A stretch of DNA of 64,000 nucleotides. Origin: Opisthorchis felineus. Its lineage: Eukaryota; Platyhelminthes; Trematoda; Opisthorchiida; Opisthorchiidae. A model generated the notes under the pieces. The model saw only the letters and a program-made list of their open reading frames with translations. It had not been told where the DNA came from and searched no databases. The stretch lies in assembly GCA_004794785.1 (NCBI GenBank), contig SJOL01008880.1, positions 332,189 to 396,188 on the forward strand, read 5' to 3'. A program made the position numbers and the translations under genes. Positions 22,518 through 33,900 of the stretch are shown piece by piece (positions within the stretch are counted from its first letter, which is position 1; each line of letters opens with the position of its first letter).

Positions 22518-25049
22518 ACACAGCCGTCGGTTGCTATGTTAATCACTTTCTTCAGCAAACCACCGCTAAGTCGAACAGGCAGCTTTACACATGCCTCTCC
22601 CAAATCTGTGATGTCTTTAAATCAACTTATATACGCTTGTTTCTTTTCCTTCTCTTGTTCCATCGAATTCGTGTCGCGAGTCAAGAAACTGCTGTTTTTC
22701 CTTGTCCTTCCTTTCTGGTTTTGATTCAGACAAAAGTTTGATCAGGAGAACTGTGGAAGTTTCGCTCACCCGAACTAGGTGAAGACTGGAACTGCCAGAA
22801 CGACTTTGCGCGATCTAAACTGAGATGGGATCCCAGAAAGGTCATGGTCAACTTGTTTGTCCGCTACTTATCAGGTCTATATTTCTAATTCTCAAACTTC
22901 ACTACAACCGGACTTGCTACGTCACAATTGACCCTTGCAGCTCTACCTACCTCTTCGATAAGAGGTGCGATACGCATCAGGTTTTCGAAACGGTGCTCTG
23001 AACGAAGAACGCCAAAGGGAAAGGGACCGTCTGGCTTCATTGGGTGGAATGCCTCAATTCAGTGGAAGAGTTTCTCCTGGGAAGGGGTTACCACAGATTA
23101 TCTGCTTATATCCAGATGGTCGTTAGCGGTCCTTAGGGTCTCACTTCTTAATCATATGGCAGAGTCAAACTGCCTGATCAATGTCGAGTAGTTGACCCCT
23201 GGTTCTTCTGAAAGTCCAACATTTGCGTTCTTGCTTTGTATCGTAATTATCACATACCAAACCGTGCGATGAACTGAAATCCATGTACACAGATGCAATG
23301 GGGAAGGTACGACTTTTTCTACGGTTATCTTCGTTGCGCAGAAGACGCTAGCCCGCCGCAGCTGATTGGCGCGTGAGTTCGACAACCAGGTTCGTCGAAC
23401 GTCACATGAGGTTTTTAGAACTTGTGATTTGGACATGTACTGTGTACATCCAAGCACCGTATACCAAAGAATGCGCTAACTTCCACTCAAAGCACTTGTT
23501 AGTGATGGTCGTGGAGTAATGTTACCATCATCCGGAGTACTGTTGGACGATCCTGGCCAGGACTCGCATCTTCCGTGCTTTTTTGGCAACCCTACGGGAC
23601 ATGGCACGTGAAGCCTACCCAGTGGCGTGCACACCATGACATTTTAGCCGTACTGACTAGATGAAGCTTATCCTTTGTTTCGCGCTGAACTTTTGTTGGG
23701 TGAGGTTTGCAAAGGCTAATACGTCGCATGGATGGCGTGCCAGTTCGATATTAGGGTCGCATGTGTTTATTTGATTTCTCTTCGGAGTTGTAAATGTAAC
23801 TCTTGGTCGTTTTGCCCAAAGACACAATTACTTTCTTCCGCCTTTCCGTTATTTGCTCGAATGATGGCAGTTGACCGCAATTGTTGGCCACTGATGGATT
23901 TTTCTCCATGGTCTATTCGCTATGCCTTGGGGAGTAATTTGTGTGATGGATTTCGTCACATAAGGCAATGACGATGTTGAAAACGACATTGTGCAGCCTC
24001 ATGTCTTTTGAGAATCTCGAAATGAGAGGTCCATGTGCATGGACCGCCTATACATGCATTCGTCCTGTAAATTAACGGATCGAATTCTGAATGATTTTGT
24101 TCGAGGTTTGGTAGACTCGCTTCTAGATCTTTGCTAAGCAGACGTACAAGTGACTGTTCGTGATGAACGGGGTACCTTAATAGTTGAGAGTACCGGTGGA
24201 TCAAGTTGCAATGCTGATTTGTTTGCTGAGCTGAACTGAGCAGTTCGGTCGTAAACGTCCAATCACCGGTCGAGGTTGCACCATCAACCACGATCTGTAC
24301 GGTAAGAGTGCGCGTGCTCACAGGGTTCATTCGCCCGGGTTTGCCTGGGCTTATCATCGGTGATCAGGTTGCGTATTCCTTTTAATTAGACTATCTCTTG
24401 GTCAGCTTGTCTGAGTGACCGTGAGGCTTCAGTGCCACATATAGCGTCAACAGTAATCATTCTTTATAAGCCACCACCGGTAGAAGAGGAATTTCGTATC
24501 TCTTGGTGGCGAGGGGGGGTTGGTGGAAGATGGGAAACGTTGCTTGGATCAATCGAGTTGCAATAGTGATTTCGTAGGCTTTGGGTATGTGGCGTTGCTG
24601 CAAGAGGTGCGACCGTGCACCGGACATCAGAAGTTGGTCTAGCAGGACAGTTATGGACTGATTTAAATTTGACCGATGGAAACGTCCGAAACAATAATAC
24701 AAGACAATATTTAGTCCATAACGATTGACTTCAGGACACTTTAAAAACGTCTAGCCTACATTCCATTGTGATGAAATTCGGAACTGAAGGAAGAATACCT
24801 TCAGCCCAACTGTTTTCTGTGATGATCACACTGCGGCATCCAATGCCAGTGTTTCAATGGCTAGAACTACGCTGTACATAAAAATGACTTCAACACAGCC
24901 TAACATCTCCCCCAGCATTCGAGCACCTTCCAAAACGGGGTCACCCCCACAGAATGTTTGTCTATTGGTTCGAGATCAACTAAACGAAATCAACTTCATC
25001 CACGCCGGTGGCTAACTTGTCGCTCTGGGCTGGGACTGACTACCAGCAC

Positions 25050-25146
25050 CGTTCAGCTGTAGCACCCTTTTGGTGCCTAGCTGCCGTGCCACCCGAAGGA
25101 AGCACGAGGGCTGGAATACTACCAGGTTGCCCAAACCTAGGCAGGA
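25050..25146 (-). mobile_element. SINE family A, head-truncated
   Basis: Only body and tail are present (gttcagctgtagcacccttt to ggttgcccaaacctaggcagg); no Pol III boxes. Near-identical flanks gactgactacca and aactgactgcca suggest an imperfect duplication. Confidence 0.8.
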
Positions 25147-26039
25147 ACTGACTGCCAATAACCTACATGAAGTGAACCACGATACCCCCGTAAACTAGAA
25201 ACAACAAACGAATGCATAGACACTCTTCATTGACAGTGAAAAAAACAGCCAGAATCAACAAAAATCGAAAGATGTTCCTGGGGGACAACATTGGGGTGGA
25301 GCAACGGTGAAAAAAGAGCGTGGAAGGACATCTGAGGGGCGGCGGCTTTGAGCATTGTAGAAAACAGCAAACATAAGGGTAGCCGGTTATGAAGGGCGAT
25401 CAACTCTAGTACGGAGTACGTCAAGCTGAACTCTTCCTGTGTGACAGCCTCGGTTCTTAAGCATGAAAAGATCATGCCTTTCGTTTGGTAGGAGAGACAA
25501 GGCACGCAGTGGCACCAGATCCACTTTTTCACCAGTCAACAAGTCCGATCAGATCGGAACAAATGAGCGATAGATTTTTCCTAGGGGAAAAAGAAGCCGG
25601 GAACTGAAAAGTCAGCAGAACGCACAACAAACACTTTTCCGTTTCGCCGTGAATAGGTTCCACGCAATAATGCCCTGTATGCCAAAAATAGACACCATTA
25701 TTGCCAGAACAGTCCACTTTCACGATAAAGTGGAACGTTAATGTCGCACTCACGATGTGATAATCACCGAATGTGTACAGATACAAAAAAAAACATCTTT
25801 AGCACTACTTAAAAACCGGTTTGGTGAGATAATACCGAATTCATGCGGGGATTGTGATGATGCTGTTTATATAGAAGAAACTAGTAAACAACCGACAGTA
25901 CCGAACACAAGAGATATGCTTCAACGTAAGAAACTAGGAGATTCGGTCATTGGTCTGCACACTCCAGCACAGTCACACAGTCTTGTTTGACTGAACCCAG
26001 TCAATTCACACAGGACTTTCGATATGTGAAGAACTATGC

Positions 26040-26350
26040 TGCGGGGAGCCCCTGACAATTCACGCCCAACCTGCGTGCGTCAGCCGTCTGGTCAGGACTA
26101 AACAATAATCCGGCCAACCAGACGCGTGCTGCGTTGACTCCAGTCTCAAACCTCAGACGTGGACGTGTCCGCTTGACGAATCACGACAATCGTGTGACAG
26201 TGTCTGTCAGATTGGCTTGTTTTTCTTGCTTTTTTGGTTGATTTCGATTATTCCACTCCTGAAGAAGGTCAACCACGGTTACCGAAACGTCGACCAATAA
26301 ACGTTGGTATGTTAACGTGTTATTACACCATAATCTAACCAACACTGAGG
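26040..26350 (+). repeat. Penelope-type terminal fragment with CTGAAGA...GAAAC core
   Basis: At 26259-26288 ctgaaga, a foldable ggt-aacc/ggtt-acc stem, then gaaac, followed by gtcgaccaataaacgttggt. This 'ctgaagaagg...gaaacg' pattern is commonly seen at Penelope-like ends. No coding part is near. Confidence 0.5.
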
Positions 26351-27481
26351 GAATCGGAAATAGCAGAACCACAAGAGATACTGGACGTATGGCGAAATAC
26401 AAAGTCCCCAGGCATTCGATTTCAAGGGGCGATCAACTAAGTGTGCGTATACCACCCCCAATGCGTTCCATTGGGACTTGACCAATAGTTCCCCGACTTA
26501 TAATGCTAGAAATGTATGGGAACGACGAATCAACAGTCTCATCAGCCAATCACGAATTCATCCGCATCATACGCGTGGTCAGTGATTCCAATGTCAAACT
26601 ATCACAGGTAGAGCAACTTACATCATGAATTTATCGTTTTCACACGTTAAATCAGGGCACCGGCGGGAAATTGAGACATTGTTCTTGTTCGGTAGAGGTA
26701 ACCACCGCCGCCGGATGGAGTACATTAGAGTTCAGTAGCTCTCCCGTTGGATGGACAAAGCCTTTTGTGGACGTTGCAGGATTGTCCATCAGCAGTGGCT
26801 GCGGGATAAAGCTAGATAAACGGAAAGAAGGGAGAACAGTGAAATAAGCTGTAGAGCTAAACACTTATTTTTAGATGACGCTAAAGCAACACTCAGACGA
26901 ACTCCGCGTTCACGATACTCTAAAACCAAAGCTGCTACACACGGGACGCTTAGAGTTTCAAGCCAAAATGGAGGAAATCGACGATTTTGCATCAATTTTA
27001 TAAGCGGTACCATACCGAGCGAGATTGACTGCTTTTTAAACCGTGTTACATATACTACTGCAAAGCGGATATACATGATTCGGTATTCGTATCACTGGCG
27101 TGCAGTGCCATAAAGTGCCAGCTCCCTGATGCCGGGATCAAGTGAGGTTAGAGAACAAGCAGTCTCAGGATATTCAGCGGGGCTAGCGGAGGATAGCCCG
27201 AATAAAGAACGAGGATAGAGAGGCTAGCACAATCCACGCAGAAGCAACGAAAAAGCTAAGATAGGATTAAAATCACAGACCTCGGTTAATACCTCGTTCG
27301 TTGGCCTATGAGTTTTCTCCAGCTGACAAAAAAGCTACTCAAATGAGCTACACAACGGGAAGCCGGGTCCAGGTTTGAACCGAAGTTAGGAGCTAGAAAT
27401 GGTCGAAAAACCTCTATTTTGTACCTCCGTAAAATTCACGAAGATCCGTATACCACGTAGGACAGAGATGAAGTTATTAAG

Positions 27482-27979
27482 CTAGTTAGCATCACAGTCC
27501 TTATGAAGTATAAAATACCTTCCAGCATCAGTATTCACAGCAGCGGAGTTGTATTCTGCTGATTGCCCTAGCGACCTCAAGCGATACTGTCCTGGGAAAC
27601 CAACGTTCTCACCGAAGTCAAGGTCTAGCGGAGGAAGATGGTCTGAAATGGGAAGCAATGGATTCGACATAGTTGAGTGGACCGGCTGTGCAGGAATCAC
27701 AGTGGAGGTATAGGGCAATGCGAAGGACACTTGAGCTGCGGTTACCGGATCAAAGACCCGATTAGGTGGATGCCAGTCATACAGTGAGGATCGTGGTGGT
27801 ATTTGAGAACCGAACACTGACGGTGCTGGTGGCGCTGTAGGCGGTGGAGTTTGGAAATCTGGGATCATGTGTGACCGGGAAAATGGTAAAGGCATCGGAG
27901 GCGTGGGGTACATAGGCAGTGGAGGTGCGACGTACGATCTTGGGTTCACATCCAATGACGCGTTTTGGATTGGAGCAAG
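27482..27979 (-). CDS. SMG7: SMG7 exon 14 (Pro-rich C-terminus, stop)
   Basis: 165 codons and TAG. The acceptor ttctttttctatcaataag gives phase 0, matching exon 13. The N-terminal half is Pro-rich ([17 protein letters not shown]), comparable to the Pro/Gln-rich tail of human SMG7 that recruits decay factors. No minus-strand AATAAA was seen in the next several hundred bases. Confidence 0.65.
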   Translation of the reverse strand, partial: LAPIQNASLDVNPRSYVAPPLPMYPTPPMPLPFSRSHMIPDFQTPPPTAPPAPSVFGSQIPPRSSLYDWHPPNRVFDPVTAAQVSFALPYTSTVIPAQPVHSTMSNPLLPISDHLPPLDLDFGENVGFPGQYRLRSLGQSAEYNSAAVNTDAGRYFILHKDCDAN

Positions 27980-30900
27980 CTTATTGATAGAAAAAGAATA
28001 ATAATGATAAACGGAATCCACAAAATCAAAGACAGTATAAAAGTTGTCAGTGTAAATATGAATGTTAATCAGATTCGCGCAATCGTCAATGAGGACAAAT
28101 TTCGTTAGGACCACGCACGCTGAAGCAAAACGAGCACGCAATTCAACACTATTTAGATCTGAAAGAATTCTGGAACGAAATGCACGGACCACTAAAGTAA
28201 AAGAGGACTATACCAAAAACTTGGAAAATAATTCCCTATCGGTGGTGACTAGCGTTTGTTTTTAGTTTATTGAGGCTGAAGGGAAGATGAGTCAGGATTG
28301 GGTACACACACAAAAAACCTCGAGTTGTACATAGCCACCTTGAATCTCGAGGGACGGACGGTAATACTGGGTTGCCATATCCCCGACGGTTGCTGTGGTC
28401 GCGGCCCTTGGAATGCTGTTCCAAACACTGTTGTATGTCAGAATGAAGGGCAACTCGAGATAGTGCGTGATGAGATTAAGTACGATCACTACAATTGTAT
28501 CCATAAAGCCACCAAAAAAGTGGCTGTAAAGATACACTACAATATTTGTGGCGCACCGAGAAGCACGGACAGAAACGCTTGGTCCTAATTAATGTGCTCG
28601 TCAATCATGATGCGCCATAACTGGAACCACAGCCGGTTCGCCATACATTCGTCCACTCGACGTGACGTTCGCTATTCCGGATGGCCTGTTTCCGGACGAC
28701 AAGGGATACCAAGTAATGGAAATGGATTCGACCCATGGATCTTTGGTTCAAACGACCATGCTTTAACCGCTGAGTTATTTCGTTAGTAATGATGTACCTA
28801 TACCTATTTGGCAGTTATTTAAGCGTGACTCTACATACAAATGTGCACCCGCAAATTGAACATTATTCAAGGATTGACAGACACTTGAAAAAGCTAGTAC
28901 ACCGATCGGGAGAACAGCAAACGGCATCCCGAAATCAAGTAATCTACTCCTATATAACTGAAACACTACCCACATATAGATCCTGTACGTTCTTCTTCAG
29001 TAGCTCGAACAAAGAAACAAACTATAATGGGTGAAAGAAAGTCAGAAATTCAGGATTGGATCGATCGTGGAACATTTGACAATAGCGGCCACCAGGCCTC
29101 TCCGGACACAGGAGATTGGCCATAAATGAACACTTCAGGTCAGTGGATACCGTTCATCAAAAGTTCCGGGCTTCTTTGGTTCCCGCGATAGCCTCAGGCG
29201 GTCTGTTCTGTGGAATGTTCTCCTAAGAAGTGTACAGGTTTAGTTGTAAAGGCACTCTTTCCAGGCCAGCAAACGAAGCCTTCAAACACTTGCGTTAACA
29301 AAAATCGTTGTCTGACTCGATTGCATAGGATCAAGTGACTCGGTAGGCAAGCACTGAAGTGACCTGGTAAAGCAACGGATTACTTATACGCTGTGTGATG
29401 GTCGGATATCTGATTAAAGTTAGATATGCGCTAAATACTTCCCTTCGAACTCTTAGTAAACCCTTGTGTAAACGATTAGCCGACCACTTTGAGACAATCA
29501 TGGGCAAATCGGCTTCTTTAGCATGCTGATGCTATCAAATTTCGATACAGGTGATTGCATGTCGTGTCCGAAACATAGTCCGAGAAGATAGTGTTCCGAT
29601 GGGTGTTAGAACCCAACAGTGTCCGATATATATTCTATGGGCGTTTGGTTGCCCTGTTGGACATACAGTTTTCCCGAATGTGCTAGGTGCCTAGTGCCTC
29701 CGTTCTCAATTGAACCCGGGTTATCACGATGTCACCTCACCTGCCTACTGGTTTGACCATTTAAATGTGTTTATAGGTTAAGTGGTTTTCGATTACCGAT
29801 GATGTATCGTTTATTATCTGAAGGCGAACTACCGAGTAGAAGTAACAACTGGCGGAACGATTACCCGGAATTAGGTAGCATACGGGCGTGTACGTAAAGC
29901 GGAATTTAACTGAACGACCGGCGTCCGTACTTTCAATGAAGGCGAGGGCTGTCTTCGGCAAACGACCGTCAGCCTGGCAGCGTGAACTGAATCTGTCCCA
30001 TACCCCTCCCAACTCGGTAAATATTATACATGATCGACATATAGTACTATAATGTCCTCAAAAAGAACCCCTCTGAAGATAAGTCACTCCTTTCGGAGTC
30101 CACAGCAACGTTTTCCACCAATCGGGAGGTAGCGTGCGATACTTTGGAAAACATGCCAATTTCCGGGAGAGACCCACCCCCTCCCACGGTGAGTTGCCTC
30201 GAGGGTGCGGGGTTACTGTAAAAAAACATACCCAAACTAAAGGATGCCTCGGTTCACCCACGATGTCAACAAGAATAACAAGAACACAAACTAGAACTCA
30301 CGAAAGGAGTCGAACTGGTGGTGAGCTGTCGAGGATGGAGTAGGTGTGCGGGTTGAAGTGAGCCAGAAGAGAAGACACCAGCCTCAATGGGGTTTACAGC
30401 TGGAGATGTGATCATTTCATCGGACCCAACCGGATCACCTGTTGTCGATAACAATGAATTAAGTTCAAACGGTGCTTCGGATTCTTTTCGAGCCAATGGA
30501 GCAGGCTGGTCGAGATTCAGCATGGCTATGCTCGAAGAAAGCGACTGGAATGGGGAAACAGTGGAGAGTATAAGTGCTGAAGAAAGTTCAACCGCTACTG
30601 TGAGTGTTAAGCGGTTGCTCATCTTGGAGTCTTCAGATTTCTACCCATCTCATATTGTTCCAGCAAGCCATTATGGAAAACGGAATTGATTTTTTTTAAT
30701 TATCGACAAGAAGCTTGTCATATGAAGTTGGAACGCCCTGCAATAGATATTGTATAATCATTGTGCAGCTGGCCAATCCGGAGTAGGAGGCATCGGAACT
30801 GTGTAGGACACAAATCCTGGTGGCCTTTGGAGGATCAGAGGAACGGCGTGTCTCTGAAATGCGGAGGAACGATTGGTGGCGAGGTATATGCAGATCCACA

Positions 30901-33900
30901 CAATCTTCCCAAATGGATTCGTCGGGATACGATTGTATGAACTTCAAGAGCTAGGATGCTTTCGGGTCTATAGGAGAAGTGTAACTGTTCAGCCGCAACA
31001 CCCTTTCGGTGTCTAGCTGCCATGCCGCCCTATGAGAGCACAGGAGTTGACATACTGCCACGTTGCCCAAGCCTAGACAGGAGCAGTCGAGATGCAGAGA
31101 TTGGGTTCGAACCACGGACCTTCTAGTCAGTGAGTTCGTACGTTAAACACTGAGCCATTTCGAGCTCTACGGGAGGGTAATGGATAAGTGAGGGACGCGC
31201 TGCGCACAGATCTTACAACCTAATCCTGAGGTTAACCCAGGATCAACGTGTCACCGACCACATGATCTGAATGTTCGCTTGAACAGTAATACGTACTGTC
31301 TTGACAGTCTAGAGCACTCCAAGGTAATCCTGAAGTAAAAAAGTAGTCAGTTCATGTTCAACCTCTTTAGAACGCATATCTTCAAAGATGGTTTTAAATA
31401 TACTGAAACCCATTGAGTTGTCAAAAAATAAACTAAACGGGAGATTCATCTAGACTCCACATCAACATAAAACGACGCTTCCAAACTCCACATATGTCCA
31501 GTTTGGTACAGAAGTAAAAGATATCATCATCATCATCAGAGGCAGCAACATGAGTGTTGACACTGATGCTTCACTGCCGTACCGTGAAGGATAAGACCGC
31601 GCCTGAAAAAGTTTGAAATTAGTGATGAGATGTCTGACAGCTTTTAGTTTATTAAACGATATCGAAGGGTGTAGGTAGAGGTACCCTACTACCAGTAAGT
31701 TTCCACTACTCAGTATCAAGCTACTGCTGAATCAAAACTCACATTTAGCTTGTCACTCGAATCAAAATTTGTGCTAAGCCTGTGTTCCTGGGCTTCGCGT
31801 TCGAGTAGCTCCGCTTGTAATCGTCGAGCAAAACGCGGAGGAAGGTCGCGACGAAACGCGGCGCTCAAGCAAAGGCGAGCCTGGTTTGCCTTACCGGTCC
31901 TGTGAATACTTGAACCATCACTATTGGTGGACGGGGCCCTGTTTGCTGCATCGGGATGATCACCGTTGACGTTGGGACTTAACGAGGACAGTTCCGCACG
32001 TTGCTGTCTGGCTGCGACCTGGGAAGGAATAAGAATATAAAAAGCTGACTATAATTAATGCGTCGGAACAATTAGGAACCCGACTACAGTGTAAAAAAGA
32101 CCGATAGGCAGATAGTGCCTTTAATGTTGAGGAGCAACAGGGAAACACAGGACCAAGAACCTACCTGACTAGCCTGTTCTTGAATGAATTTCGCCAGTTC
32201 CGCGTTCACAATCAAACCACCGGATGCAGATCCGGAGGCTGCCGCTGTTGAAGTAGAGCGCCCAGCATCTGCTGTCCTACTGGAGATCTGTTCAACTGAG
32301 TTCGCGGGCGTAGCCCTCCACTCTACTAGCTCATTTGGTGGACGTGGTGTGACTGCCATTCCCGAGAGCAGGTTTGGTTCACCAGCGAGTTGGTCCACAT
32401 GCGCAGTTGGTTCGAATGAAGCATCGGAAGCAGCGTTGGCAGAAGGTTGAACGGGAAGTGATTGCTCAGTGAGCACACATTGGTTCTGAGATTGATAAAT
32501 GAACCCACGAGTAAATTAGCCTTCAAGACATTACGAGTTTTCAGCCCAATTGGGTGATACTCTTTAATAGGGGTAATTTAATTATTCCGAGTGAATTGAA
32601 GTCATGAAAGGATAGTGATTCTACTTACTGAAGTGTTGATTGCGTTATCTTTCGGCTGATGATGGTTGAACAGAGCCTGAGTTTCGGTTGAGCTAGGTGC
32701 CTCAGTTCGGTGCATACTCATTAAGTTGTTTTCATCCAGCGGTATGTGTTCCGAGGACGGTTGGCGACTGATGTGTGAAGGAATTATCAGTTCAGCGAGA
32801 AGAGGTGGTTTTCTAGCGATGGCACGGAATCGGCCGTTGAGGGTGGATGAGTTCAGCGGCCCGCAGTCGCTGTCAATCCAGCCAAGCAAAGCTGGATATT
32901 CATGGGCAACGATCCTATGTGGGGAGGATAGACCACAAGACAAAGGGGTACACAACAAGTAGGTGAAAGGCAGTTGGACACACAAAAAAGGGTTCGTCAG
33001 GACACGGTTCGGTTAACCTACACTAACAGCCGATTCTCATGTACGAAAGAACGGTTTGGAGAAGAAGCTTCAGTGAAGTTCGACGAGCGTGGAAATGTTG
33101 ATTTGAATGAGGATCACCGCCAACATGTGATGACACTGCAAGGGTAACGGGGAGACATACACAGTGATGGCACCTATTTGGGGCAACCGGATATCGATCC
33201 ACGGCGATTGCCGGTGAACAAACGAACAATCACCAAACTGCCTCGGTTGTTGTTGGTGGATAGCAGCTTTTCATCTAGGGCACGGAGTGACACAGTGAAT
33301 GAAAAGCACTCATGTTAAACCGTACGTTTGCGAATCACATCGCCGTAACTGTGGTCGGTCAACCGGTCAGCCCGTTGCTGATTCAAATGTGATGTTTCAC
33401 TCCCGTTAGATTCTATGGGAGAGGATAAACCTCCATGGTATGCACTTGAGAACAGCTTGGAGCTTGTAGATATTGCAGTTCAAGTATAGCGAAAACCGCA
33501 AGATAGTCTAATAGAAAGACAGACACACACACAAAGATAGTAATAGCGAATATTGTTCCCGCAGAATAAATTTTCTCCAGTTTTTTGGCCGTTCTTTTTA
33601 GGTAGTCTCTAAGGTGCATAGAAAAAATAATCAAGAAAAACAGTATAGTGCATTCCCTTTCTAACGACCATCTTCCGTGGATACCTAGAAGCCCCGTATA
33701 CCTCACGCAACCATAGATTTGTGCACACAACCACATCAGATTTGTTGGCACGAGGTTGGATACCTCACCCGATAACTTCTTGGGAGGCCATGTTATGAAA
33801 TTGTTTCAGCACCTGTCAGGGGGAAGAAGACTGAGCAATTGTCGTGCTAATTTAGGGGAAGCTGAAAAACCATCATGAAACAAAACAAGACTACTTGATG

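Larger units (their letters stand above)
22518..27481. other. Intergenic region between convergent genes
   Basis: About 5 kb separating the stops of SLC39A9 (+) and SMG7 (-). Holds a truncated SINE (25.05-25.15 kb) and a repeat with a CTGAAGA...GAAAC core at 26.26 kb. Two segments near 24.2 and 24.54 kb share short gttgcaat/gtgattt motifs. No gene seen. Confidence 0.7.
30641..31742 (-). other. SMG7 intron 12
   Basis: Contains the candidate alternative exon, a SINE (30.99-31.16 kb) and a copy of the (ATC)n repeat family (31.52-31.58 kb). Confidence 0.6.

Noticed and set aside
22109..22741. 210-codon open frame over the last ZIP9 exon
   Set aside because: Shadow of exon 5 in the wrong frame; the conserved ZIP9 C-terminus is in the frame ending at 22517.
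24180..24620. Apparent tandem duplication of gttgcaat/gtgattt motifs
   Set aside because: Matches are short and scattered; not enough to call a repeat by eye.
28292..28537. Possible additional SMG7 exon in intron 13
   Set aside because: No acceptable donor in the right phase and no similarity; exon 13 joins exon 14 without it.
33413..33751. 112-codon open frame with two hydrophobic stretches in SMG7 intron 9
   Set aside because: GTG start, no homology seen, no splice context; low-complexity T-rich DNA easily gives such frames.
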